The notes beneath the pieces are model-generated. The model ran no database searches. It saw only the letters and a list, made by a program, of their open reading frames with translations, and was not told the origin of the DNA. From Paraburkholderia caffeinitolerans (lineage in GTDB: Bacteria > Pseudomonadota > Gammaproteobacteria > Burkholderiales > Burkholderiaceae): a stretch of DNA of 51,594 bases. Within the stretch, counting starts at the first letter, position 1; every line of letters begins with the position of its first letter. The translations under genes were made by a program, and so were the position numbers. This document shows, in pieces, positions 43,762 to 51,594 of this stretch. Where the stretch lies: NCBI RefSeq assembly GCF_902859945.1, contig NZ_CADIKL010000052.1:1-51594 (forward strand). Direction: 5' to 3'.

Positions 43762-44583
43762 TTATTTCAGCCTGTCCATGAACTCACGAACGCGACTCGC
43801 GACGTGAACTCGCATCTTCTCGTCGCTTCGACGCTCCCGCTTCAACTTCAATGGACCATCACCCATCGCCGCATGGATTGCCTCACGCCATGAAAGGCTT
43901 TCATTGAGAGCTGAAAGCGCATTGTATTGAGGCGGTTGATTCGGATCGACCCAGAGAATTTGCTGCCAGTCCCCGCTTTCATCGATATACGAGATATAAC
44001 CACCTTTAAGCAAGTCGCGCGGGCGCGTAACGCTGCCAGTGTAGCTATAGCTGACACCAGCCGCACCTGTGGTGTCGTAGAAGTCTGGTGTAATGAAATC
44101 GGAAACCGCGATCCCGTTTATTTCGTACGCAAACTGATTTGCTTCACATGGATCGCAAACCTCCACCAGGTAGCTGAATTCGCCGGTGGTATCAGCAACG
44201 CCATCGCCCTCGATAGCGATGGCCTGCGAAGACTGCATGCGGTTGCCGTAAGGATCAACAAGCATTTCACACATTTCGTGACTGGCATCGATGGTCCAAG
44301 TCGGATCATCCGGGGAGGCGATGACTTCGGCGTAAGGCTGTTTGCGCTTGTCCTGGTGGAATCCTCCCTCACCCGGCGGCAGCGCCTTGACCAGGTAAAT
44401 CGGCCACGAATTGGGCGGTAACACTTTCGCGTTGCTCGCATAACTAACCGTGGCTGTTGTCCCACTCCAGCACCCGGGCAAATGCTTCGACGCTTGCAAA
44501 CTTAGCGCCGCAGCTGCATTTTGAAGTAACGCGGGGTCGATCGCCTTGGTTTTGTCAACGAGTACGACCTGATGAAGAGTCAT
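43762..44583 (-). CDS. Hypothetical protein with an SHEMCEMLVDP metalloprotease-like motif
   Basis: 273 residues from the ATG at 44583 (MTLHQVVLVDKTKAIDPALL), behind a GAAGGAGAAGG site. No signal peptide. The centre has TWTIDASHEMCEMLVDPYGN, reminiscent of the 'SHE-x-x-E-x-x-x-DP' motif in a poorly studied family where His, Glu and Asp may hold a metal. Nearby are LPPGEGGFHQDKRKQPYAEV, EFSYLVEVCDPCEANQFAYE and VSDFITPDFYDTTGA. The last 50 residues are charged and helical. It lies downstream of a broken gene on the same strand. The peptidase idea rests on one motif only. Confidence 0.65.
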   Translation of the reverse strand: MTLHQVVLVDKTKAIDPALLQNAAAALSLQASKHLPGCWSGTTATVSYASNAKVLPPNSWPIYLVKALPPGEGGFHQDKRKQPYAEVIASPDDPTWTIDASHEMCEMLVDPYGNRMQSSQAIAIEGDGVADTTGEFSYLVEVCDPCEANQFAYEINGIAVSDFITPDFYDTTGAAGVSYSYTGSVTRPRDLLKGGYISYIDESGDWQQILWVDPNQPPQYNALSALNESLSWREAIHAAMGDGPLKLKRERRSDEKMRVHVASRVREFMDRLK

Positions 44584-44825
44584 TGCCTTCTCCTTCCTGG
44601 TACTACGTATGAACCCTGATCGCCGGTATCGGAAGACGATCAAGACCTGTGGTGCCAATCCGTATTTCGTGAATTACGCCGACAGGATGAAGCTAAGCTG
44701 ATCAGCCTCGCTTTTTTCCACAGCACCATGCTTTTCAAATCGATAACAGATGCTCGGGAAAACGCGCTGGTGCACTATTGTTCAATCACCAATCGGAACT
44801 GATTTCCGGTCATCCTGATTGACTG

Positions 44826-45525
44826 CTAAAATCTGCCATTCGACATTACGACTGCGTACATAACTTCACTCTGGCTGTCGGAAGTCGGATGTTTCGTAAG
44901 CAGGTACACGGCTCCACGAGCAGCTGTGAAGGACGTACCTGGTAACATCTGTTCGGCGGTCGACGGGTTCTTTGGCATCACGTTCGGTTGATTTGCAATT
45001 GCATAGTTGGATGGGCGATTCAGCTCACACTTCCTGTGGAAAGCTTCAATCCTCGAGATCTCAATGGGCGGATAGACCTTGCTTTCATCCATGCTATCCA
45101 GACTTTTCGCGTAGTTTGCGTAATCCGCATGGTACGTCGCGTCGATTGCGCCAGAAATCAATTACGCTATTTCCTTTTCATAGATGTCCTTGTTAATCGC
45201 GAGTCGAGTGCCAGACGACACGGTCGCTCCCGAGATCAACGCGTGAGCCGTAGAAATCGGTGCAAAAACCGTTTCCTTGGCATTTAGTGTTGTTGTCAGA
45301 ATATCGAATTGGGTGTTGGAAATGCGCTGACCGGAGGAAAGTGAGCCGACAAAGGCAGTGCACTTTTCTTCGGAATCATGCAGCACTATTCCCAAGTATT
45401 TCTTGGCATTTTCTGGGGATCGCTGCGAATCCGGCACCGCCAACTCCGCTCCCCCTTCCTGCAGTTGCTGGCGCGCTCAGATCACCGCACACGTTCTTGA
45501 GATTTAGCGGTACTGCAGCCGTCAT
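44826..45525 (-). pseudogene. Hypothetical gene broken by a frameshift and an in-frame TAA
   Basis: Three pieces join into one protein of about 230 residues. The start is MTAAVPLNLKNVCGDLSAPA (ATG 45525). After a frame change in a G-rich run near 45455 it continues ELAVPDSQRSPENAKKYLGI, VLHDSEEKCTAFVGSLSSGQ and FAPISTAHALISGATVSSGT. A TAA at 45164-45162 interrupts it after DIYEKEIA. The same frame then goes on LISGAIDATYHADYANYAKS to MYAVVMSNGRF. The family is not recognised. It sits upstream of the SHEMCEM protein on the same strand, perhaps once an operon. Confidence 0.65.
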
Positions 45526-46153
45526 GATTGCCTCGTCCTGCTGCGTGTCCCGGATCATCTTGCTCGTCAAACTGACCGCTCAAATACATAACAGAGCATG
45601 ATCTCCGTCACAACCCTGTTAGGATTACAAATCATTTTCTCGACCTCGTTACAATGTGGTATAGGTCCGCCGCATCGGTTCTGCAAACGCAGAAATTGGC
45701 GCGTTCAGTGCGGGGCCGCACACTTGCGGGTGCGTTATGCGCTTTGCATTTACGCTTGGCTTACACAACGGCAGAAGTGACGCGCGAGGAGCAGTCCCGG
45801 GCGTGCCAGTGAACACCTCCTGAGTCCTACCCGCAGAAGGGTGGGCATATCCAGCGAGGCATTGCACGGCAAGCAGCTACGACTATCAGAAATCCCTGGT
45901 GGGAATTGCGGAGCGGCATATCCTCACTTTTCGGCAGGATCTGTCCAAGGCTGCATGGTCGCCTCACTGCGCCTGTTTCCGACTATCAAAGGTTCTGATC
46001 GCCGGCGCGCCGGAGTAGTCCCCATGGATGAACGCGAGTTGCTGTCACAACTTAAGTGGAGACTGAAAACGGCGCGAGCATTCGCTGCGCCGTCCGACCG
46101 ATATGGAGGCTCGTGCTGAGATCGCCAGAAATCGAGTCGCTTTGGTCTGTCGC
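45526..46153. other. 628-base gap, no gene recognised
   Basis: Short frames on both strands lack family resemblance. Candidate pieces such as the plus-strand ERELLSQLKWRLKTARAFA near 46030-46085 are too short to support a call. The side near 45600 may hold the promoter of the broken gene at 44826-45525. Confidence 0.45.
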
Positions 46154-47764
46154 TCAGTACGGCGTGCGATTCACTCGCCGGCGATATTGAACGATACCTT
46201 CCACGGCCGTCTGCTCCGGCTGTACTGCCGCCCTGATGGCGGCGACATGGGCTTGTGCCTCGCCATAGAAGGACGAGAGGTCTGCCTTCATCGCGGTTCT
46301 CGATGCGTTGTCGAGGTAGATCATATGGCCCGAAGGATAGTTGTGGACCGACAGGTTCTGGTCGATCTGCTCGCTGCCCACCGGCATGGTCTGGAACGTG
46401 ATGAAGGTCTGGAAAAATGGCGTCACTGCATCGTAATATCCGTTGGCCGAAAACACCCTCAGGTACGGATTGACGGACATCGCAGCCGCAAGGTCGCCTG
46501 CTGTATACAGCGTTCCAATACCACCTCTCTGGGCGCCCGTTGGGTCGATATGGCCGAAATCCCAATTCTCGAAGGCCAGGTCGTTCAGGTCCATGAACGG
46601 CGATACCGATGTGTATTGCAATTCTTCGTTGAGGTAGACATTCCACATCGCCGTATACACCCCGCTCACGGCAGCCATGGTGGGATCGTTTCCACCTGAA
46701 TCCGGTGAGACGAATTCTGCAATGCCCGTGTCGATTCCCGTCACGCGGCCATCGTAGGCGCCCACGGCCAGCCCGTTATCGAGCAACAGGCTGGTCAGGA
46801 ACGCGGATCCGTTTCCGAGCGCAGGATCGAGCTGCCAGTACTTGAGGACCATCGGCGGGATGCCGAGTATGTCACTCAAATGCTGCAGTCCCGCCTCATC
46901 GACATCGGGGAACGTGTTCAGCGCATTCGCATATGGACCGCTCGCGAACGCGCTCACCTCGTCCATGAACTGCGGCAGATCTGTGGGCACCGGATTCAAC
47001 GAAACCTTCTTGTGGAACCAGGCATCGGCCGCGTACGTCGGGAGGATGCCAATCGGATTGCCCGTCTGCGAATAATCGAGAATCGAAGACTGCAGAACGA
47101 TGCCGTTCAGATCTACACCGTCCTCGTGCAGCAGCCAGGTGAGCACACAGGTGCGTGGCGTCCCGTATGATTCGCCAAATAGATACTTGGGGGAATTCCA
47201 GCGGTTGAACACGGTCAGGTAACGCTTGATGAACTGCTTAATGCAGCCCGCGTCCTCGTCCACGCCCCAGAAGTCCTTGTTGGTGTGCGGCTCAACCGCA
47301 GTCGAGTAACCGGTGCCCACCGGGTCGATGAACACGAGGTCGGTCTGATCCAGCAGACTGTCCGTGTTGTTTTCGAGTTCATAGGGTGCCGGGGGCGTAA
47401 AGTTCGGCATGCTTGTCTTGATGCGCCGCGGTCCGAATGACCCAAGAAGCAGGAACACCGACGACGAGCCGGGGCCGCCGTTGTAGAAAAACGTGACCGG
47501 CCTCGAAGATGGCGTCGCATCGTCGGCGGTAAATGCCACATAGAACAGTTTGGCGCCTGGCCGTGAGCTATAGCTGTCAGTCGTGACGAGATGACCTGCT
47601 CGCGCCGTATAGGCAATCGACTTCCCGTTGAGCTTCAGCGTGTGATGCGTAATGGCCGCATTTTCGGTGACGTCGCTGATCGAATCGTCGGGACCGTATC
47701 CGTACGGCGTCGTGTCGACAAGCGGCTCGTCGGGCAGTGCGCCGTTCCTTGCAGTTGCATTCAT
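46154..47764 (-). CDS. Peptidase S10 (serine carboxypeptidase) family protein
   Basis: 536 residues behind GGAGATCAGCG. S10 landmarks are all present: PVTFFYNGGPGSSSVFLLLG (oxyanion region), DLVFIDPVGTGYSTAVEP, the nucleophile YLFGESYGTPRTCVL, the catalytic Asp in FSANGYYDAVTPFFQTF and the catalytic His in VHNYPSGHMIYLDNASR. The enzyme would remove C-terminal residues from peptides. Most family members are secreted, but the N-terminus (MNATARNGALPDEPLVDTTP) has no signal peptide, so it may be cytoplasmic or exported another way. It has no obvious partner genes. Confidence 0.92.
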   Translation of the reverse strand: MNATARNGALPDEPLVDTTPYGYGPDDSISDVTENAAITHHTLKLNGKSIAYTARAGHLVTTDSYSSRPGAKLFYVAFTADDATPSSRPVTFFYNGGPGSSSVFLLLGSFGPRRIKTSMPNFTPPAPYELENNTDSLLDQTDLVFIDPVGTGYSTAVEPHTNKDFWGVDEDAGCIKQFIKRYLTVFNRWNSPKYLFGESYGTPRTCVLTWLLHEDGVDLNGIVLQSSILDYSQTGNPIGILPTYAADAWFHKKVSLNPVPTDLPQFMDEVSAFASGPYANALNTFPDVDEAGLQHLSDILGIPPMVLKYWQLDPALGNGSAFLTSLLLDNGLAVGAYDGRVTGIDTGIAEFVSPDSGGNDPTMAAVSGVYTAMWNVYLNEELQYTSVSPFMDLNDLAFENWDFGHIDPTGAQRGGIGTLYTAGDLAAAMSVNPYLRVFSANGYYDAVTPFFQTFITFQTMPVGSEQIDQNLSVHNYPSGHMIYLDNASRTAMKADLSSFYGEAQAHVAAIRAAVQPEQTAVEGIVQYRRRVNRTPY

Positions 47765-48155
47765 CGCTGATCTCCGTTTTCCGTTCGTTCGAAGTCGCGC
47801 CGCGGCTTCGACGTCCTCTGGCTCACGGTCTCACCCACCAGCCGTCACCAGCAATTCATCAATCGATGCGAAGACGATAGTAGACATTTGAAGCAACGTA
47901 CCCGGACCGTTCACGCAGATGCAAGGTGCTGCTGTTGCGCCGGGGGCAGATTGACGGCCGGCTTGAAATCACTTGCGACGCGATGAACGTCATTCCTATG
48001 CCTCGCACATTGCGAAGTATAGAAAATGATGAAGGCCGCCGCCAGCCGGGTTCAATGCGACACCCGTTTGCGCAAACGTTATCAACTCGTTTCTACGCCG
48101 GTCACGGGTTAGTAGATAGACACATCATATTGCCCCCCGTCAGGCTCGACGACTA
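47765..48155. other. 391-base gap, nothing recognised
   Basis: The part next to 47765 should hold the promoter of the S10 peptidase gene. No frame or repeat with recognisable content was found in the rest. Confidence 0.5.
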
Positions 48156-48633
48156 TTAAAACCAGGGGTCCCGGAATACTACCGCCTCCATCCTCAGTCC
48201 GAGCAAGTAGTGGAGGCCGTGCATGACGAACTGCAGGCACGCCAAGACTTCATACTCCCTTTCCGGTCGGCTATCTGCGCGTCTCGCATCGATGTTTGGT
48301 TGGCAAATTCGATCATGCTTTCGCTTAAGGTGTTCGCGTAGCGCCCATAGTTCAAAAACCAGCCAATCTCCTTTACTGTGCGTACCTGGCCCGCGCTTTC
48401 ACGCTCTCCATGATGGCCGAAACTGTCTTCTCGCGTGCGGCCCGATTGCGCTCGCATCCCGGCGATGCGCCTGCGCGCCGACCTTTCAGCACTCCCTCAA
48501 CTACCTCCTCGGCAGCCGACGCAAGATGGAGGACGGAAAATCTGCCTCAATTGGAGAGATATAGCCCAATCGCCGTATCGAGCATCGATCGAGCAACGTC
48601 GAATTTTTTGTACTCACGAACTACGCGTTCCAT
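48156..48633 (-). pseudogene. Hypothetical gene with in-frame stop and frameshift
   Basis: From ATG 48633 the frame reads MERVVREYKKFDVARSMLD then TAIGLYLSN. A TGA (48549-48547) interrupts it, and the same frame resumes GRFSVLHLASAAEEVVEGVL, then SAIMESVKARARYAQ and TAA. Another frame then carries GDWLVFELWALREHLKRKHD, EREYEVLACLQFVMHGLHYL and LGLRMEAVVFRDPWF to the TAA at 48158-48156. The 'LDTAI-x-LYL ... S-x-LHLA-x-AAEE' pattern is common in a large uncharacterised bacterial family of about 200 residues. The TGA lies inside its most conserved part. Confidence 0.6.
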
Positions 48634-48989
48634 GGCGGTATGGTTGTTTTCCGTTGTTGCATTGGCGTGTGGCCTTGAGAAGCCATTTGCACGTTCGAGC
48701 GCAACTGCGACTATGTAGGGGTTACGCACGAACGCCACCGATGTCACTTCGATCCTTTCTGGCCTCGGCGGCCAACCTCGCGTTCGATCCACTCTTTGAA
48801 CCGGCCAGTGACCTTCGACCATCGACCATTGTTCGCGAAGTCTGTCCCGTCACATGTTCGCCAACGTCGCGAGCGAGAAAATGTCCGCGACCCGCTGCCT
48901 CTGCGCGGCATCCGCCCGATTGTTCCGCTGGCAACGGTAGAAGACGCTACACTAATCAGCACTCGAAAACTAATCAGACGAGGCTTGCC

Positions 48990-49484
48990 ATGCTGGCTCC
49001 TGATGCGATGCGTTCGTTTCGCGTCTTCTGTGTCTTCTTTTGCCTCGTCTTCCTGCTTGGCGCCTGCGCAGGGATGATTGGCCAGGAGCCGCTTCGGGTC
49101 AACGTGGCGGGCATCGAGCCGCTCAAGGGCGAAGGACTGGAGATGCGCTTCAACGTGAAGTTGCGCATTCAGAATCCCAACGATACGCCAGTCGAATTTA
49201 ACGGTGCGTCACTGCAACTGGATCTCAACGGACACTCCTTCGCCAGTGGCGTCAGCGATCAGAGCGGCGTCGTGCCTCGCTTCGGAGAAACCATTATCGT
49301 CGTGCCGCTGACCGTTCCGGCATTCTCGGCTGTGCGCCAGGCGTTCGCCTTTGGGGACAGCGTGTCGTCGGGCGGCTTCCCCTATGAGATGCGCGGCCGG
49401 TTGGCGGGCGGCCTGGGTGGCGGTACACGCTTCGTCGATCATGGCAAGCTGTCGCTGCCAACGAACAGCATGATGGGCGAGTGA
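48990..49484 (+). CDS. LEA14/WHy-type lipoprotein
   Basis: 164 residues from ATG 48990; a second ATG at 49008 is possible. A hydrophobic leader FRVFCVFFCLVFLLGACAG gives a lipobox (LLGAC). The mature part is one water-stress/hypersensitive-response (LEA2) beta-sandwich: PLRVNVAGIEPLKGEGLEMR, FNVKLRIQNPNDTPVEFNGA, LQLDLNGHSFASGVSDQSGV and PRFGETIIVVPLTVPAF. Such bacterial proteins sit in the cell envelope, and their function is mostly unproven. The gene stands alone. Confidence 0.88.
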   Translation: MLAPDAMRSFRVFCVFFCLVFLLGACAGMIGQEPLRVNVAGIEPLKGEGLEMRFNVKLRIQNPNDTPVEFNGASLQLDLNGHSFASGVSDQSGVVPRFGETIIVVPLTVPAFSAVRQAFAFGDSVSSGGFPYEMRGRLAGGLGGGTRFVDHGKLSLPTNSMMGE

Positions 49485-50064
49485 CGTCCATCAATGCATC
49501 GCCTCTTTAATTAATCAGGATTGCTATTTTATTTATTGAAGAATTTATCTGGGAAAACTGGCGATTTTTTGAGCTTCGCGCATTCCCTTCGCCCCAGCGA
49601 AAGGGGCTTGAAACGCGCAGCTTGACATGCTGATGGAGCGGCGACCACGGAGCGCGCGACCGTCCCGTTTACCCGGCGACAAAACGAACAGCATCGGCGG
49701 TTGGCCGAATAGTTTGTCTGCAATTTTCGCGATCAATTCACCTTGATAGCGCGCGCCCTCAAGCTCGATGGTGCTCGGCTGGCGCTAACCTTGTCCGCCT
49801 GCAATGGTCGTCGAGACGACGTTCTCATCGAGCGTTATCTGATACGGCCGAAACGCGTCGGCGAAATCGCGGTGCTGATGGCATCGCCCGTGCGCTTTTC
49901 GGGCGCGACGACGTGCACGACTTGGGATCGTCGTGCTTCGGAGGGAGGCGCCGCAGCGTGCACCATGCAATCTTCGGCGCGTCAGCAGGCACGAAACAAA
50001 ACGCGCCGGCCGATTCCCGGCGCGGCGCGCTTCGCGCGCTGAAACGGCGCAAAGTCGCAGCGCG
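49485..50064. other. 580-base gap, no gene recognised
   Basis: The first 80 bases are AT-rich. On the minus strand a frame near 49545-49736 reads ADKLFGQPPMLFVLSPGKRD, without recognised family or site. The rest is GC-rich with open frames on several strands, as expected by chance at this base composition. Confidence 0.45.
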
Positions 50065-50352
50065 TCAGTGCGGATGCACCGTCCACGCGACGAGCCGCGC
50101 CACGATCGGTCGAACAATCAGCACACAGACGAAGGCCGCCGGCATCGCCACTCGGTACGCATTCTTCACGTTTTCCATGTAATGCTCATCGACGCCGAAT
50201 TCCGTGACGGTGATGACGAGACACATCAGGAACGCCATGATGGTCGCCATATAAAGCGCGAACACATAGGGCGTCAAGGGGCGGGGAATACGAAATCGTG
50301 TGGATTTTTGCGTGGCGTTTTGTGCTGTGCTTTGTGACGTGCCTGGGATCAT
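50065..50352 (-). CDS. DUF2798 small membrane protein
   Basis: 95 residues. After a basic Ser/Thr-rich head the domain shows two membrane helices, PYVFALYMATIMAFLMCLVI and VAMPAAFVCVLIVRPIVARL, joined by a short loop (TEFGVDEHYMENVKNAYR). This is the DUF2798 pattern with the conserved Pro in the second helix. It is an inner-membrane protein of unknown role. Divergent from a LysR gene 135 bases away, it may be the regulator's target. Confidence 0.85.
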   Translation of the reverse strand: MIPGTSQSTAQNATQKSTRFRIPRPLTPYVFALYMATIMAFLMCLVITVTEFGVDEHYMENVKNAYRVAMPAAFVCVLIVRPIVARLVAWTVHPH

Positions 50353-50487
50353 CGATGCGGCCTCTCCATGCGTGAAGGGTGACGGGGAGCCAAAAGCGTA
50401 TCAAGGGCGTCAGCTCCTCACTAGCCACGTTGTGCTTGATTCATTCATAAGCGAAAATTACGAATCAGACACAACACAAGTGTGACG

Positions 50488-51420
50488 ATGCCAACGAACC
50501 TTCTGGGCTTGATCCACTGCTACACGCGGGTCGTTGAGACCGGCAGCATCGCAGCGGCGGCGCGTACACTCGGCATGAGCGCGGCAGCCGTCAGCCAGAA
50601 CGTCGCGCGGCTCGAAGCGCATCTGGGCCTCCGACTGCTCTCGCGCACAACGCGCCGCATGGCACTTACCGAAAGCGGCGCGGCCTACTACGAAAAGGTC
50701 CGCCATATCCCGCGCGACCTCGAACTGGCGCACGAGGCAGCCACCGGCGCGCAAGAGCCGCAAGGCGCGCTCTGCGTGGCGACCACGACCGCGTTCGGGC
50801 GGCACGTGCTCGCGCCGCTGATGCCGGCGTTCAAGGCGGCGTATCCACGCATTGCAATCGAACTCATCTGCACCGACCGGCGCGTGGATCACCGGCTGGA
50901 AGGCATTGACGTGAGCCTGCGCATTACGGCACAACTCGACGAGCGGCTCGTGGCGCGGCGCATTGCCTCGCGGCCCTTCGTGTTCTGCGCTGCGCCCGCC
51001 TATCTCGAACGCGCTGGAGTGCCCACCGCTCCCGAAGACTTGAAGCAGCACGCATGCCTCGTGTTCCGCTATCCGACTGATGGGCGCTTCCTGCCGTGGG
51101 GCTTCATCCGCGACGGTCAGCGCTTTGCGGCGCCCCTGAATCCCAGCTTTATCTGCGACGACATCGACATGCTCGCGCAGATCGCCGTGAATGGCGGCGG
51201 CATCACGCGGCTCGCGAGCTTCGTCGCGCAGCCGTTGATCGAGAGCGGCAAACTGCTACCGCTCTTCGAGGCGCACGCGCGCAACAGCGCATGGGCCGAG
51301 CCCGAACCGATGGAGATCTATGCGTGCGTGGCCGAGCGCGCGGCGCTCAATACGAAGGTGCGCGCGTTTATCGAGTTCGTGGAGACCGCGCTGGAGGAAT
51401 GCGTGCTCAAACGCCTTTGA
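50488..51420 (+). CDS. LysR-family transcriptional regulator
   Basis: 310 residues from ATG 50488. The HTH reads LLGLIHCYTRVVETGSIAAA, LGMSAAAVSQNVARLEAHLG and LLSRTTRRMALTESGAAYYE. The effector domain begins GALCVATTTAFGRHVLAPLM and has the CrgA-type pieces IDVSLRITAQLDERLVARRI and PWGFIRDGQRF. Its divergent neighbour is a DUF2798 membrane protein, the likely target. It is convergent with the rRNA operon at the right edge. Confidence 0.92.
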   Translation: MPTNLLGLIHCYTRVVETGSIAAAARTLGMSAAAVSQNVARLEAHLGLRLLSRTTRRMALTESGAAYYEKVRHIPRDLELAHEAATGAQEPQGALCVATTTAFGRHVLAPLMPAFKAAYPRIAIELICTDRRVDHRLEGIDVSLRITAQLDERLVARRIASRPFVFCAAPAYLERAGVPTAPEDLKQHACLVFRYPTDGRFLPWGFIRDGQRFAAPLNPSFICDDIDMLAQIAVNGGGITRLASFVAQPLIESGKLLPLFEAHARNSAWAEPEPMEIYACVAERAALNTKVRAFIEFVETALEECVLKRL

Positions 51421-51477
51421 TCGGGTCTTCGAGAGTGGGGGTAGAGTGCGCGCTGGACTTCTTACGATGCGTAAACG

Positions 51478-51517
51478 CCAGAGCCCCGGTGCTCTTTCGG
51501 AGCCACCGGGGTTCTGG
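51478..51517 (-). terminator. rRNA-operon terminator hairpin
   Basis: CCAGAGCCCCGGTG and CACCGGGGTTCTGG pair at 13 of 14 positions with further CTC/GAG pairing inside. On the minus strand the hairpin comes 15 bases after the 5S 3' end and is followed by CGTTTACGC. It probably also ends the convergent LysR transcript. Confidence 0.75.
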
Positions 51518-51532
51518 ACGTACTGCATAGGG

Positions 51533-51594
51533 AGCCTGACGATTACCTACTTTCACACGGGCAATCCGCACTATCATCGGCGTGGAGCTGTTTC
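51533..51594 (-). rRNA. rrf: 5S ribosomal RNA, 3' end (cut by window edge)
   Basis: The reverse complement reads GAAACAGCTCCACGCCGATG, then ATAGTGCGGATTGCCCGTGT, then GAAAGTAGGTAATCGTCAGG and CT. This is the 3' half of betaproteobacterial 5S rRNA. About 62 of the expected 113-115 bases lie in the window, so an rRNA operon runs leftward into it. Confidence 0.93.

Noticed and set aside
48435..48989. Extended 5' part of the LEA14-type lipoprotein frame
   Set aside because: The lipobox leader begins only at 48990; the upstream codons overlap the broken minus-strand gene and show no protein-like content.

Overview
The window looks like a chromosomal segment of a high-GC betaproteobacterium of the Burkholderiaceae (Paraburkholderia/Caballeronia type). 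The reasons are a Burkholderia-style porin, dense catabolic clusters each paired with a regulator (LuxR, TetR, Lrp, LysR), and a 5S rRNA 3' end at the right edge that fits this group. All assignments come from reading the translated sequence. No database search was possible.

Regions: (1) 0-7.4 kb: an aromatic-type catabolic cluster on the minus strand (FAD monooxygenase, overlapping DUF2783 small protein, VOC dioxygenase-like protein, fumarylacetoacetase-like hydrolase, MFS transporter, porin), with a divergent LuxR-type regulator. (2) 7.4-12 kb: fatty-acid genes (AidB-like acyl-CoA dehydrogenase, TetR regulator, FadD ligase) and a DUF3300 remnant. (3) 12.3-17.8 kb: an Lrp regulator facing an overlapping operon of a periplasmic binding protein, a divergent peptide-deformylase-like protein, a fold-IV transaminase resembling (R)-amine transaminases, a wrecked glycine C-acetyltransferase-like gene and an MHS-type transporter. 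(4) 17.8-19 kb: an IS6-type transposase tail, two CsoR/FrmR-like operators and gfa (formaldehyde detoxification). (5) 19-26 kb: a D-glutamate/5-oxoproline module (DUF1445 cyclase-like protein, transporter, fused 5-oxoprolinase) with a divergent LysR regulator.

(6) 26.2-35.2 kb: the most unusual part. Six tightly packed minus-strand genes encode a TIR protein, a second divergent TIR-like protein, a MoxR-like AAA+ ATPase, a 1115-residue membrane protein with a vWA-like region and WD40 repeats, a polytopic membrane protein with a soluble insert, and a patatin-like phospholipase. This looks like an NTP-dependent conflict (defence) system with two kinds of toxic effector, NAD-cleaving TIR and membrane-attacking patatin. 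I know no named system with this exact set.

(7) 35.2-51.6 kb: a gene-poor stretch with many decaying genes (TonB receptor tail, PQQ-dehydrogenase N-terminus, LysR tail, two hypothetical genes broken by in-frame stops and frameshifts). Between them are intact genes: a GT2 glycosyltransferase, a BKACE-type enzyme with paired IclR/PcaR-like operators, lipoproteins, a CHRD protein, a TIGR03118 protein, an S10 carboxypeptidase, a DUF2798 protein and a LysR regulator. The window ends in the 3' end of a 5S rRNA gene on the minus strand, preceded by its terminator hairpin.
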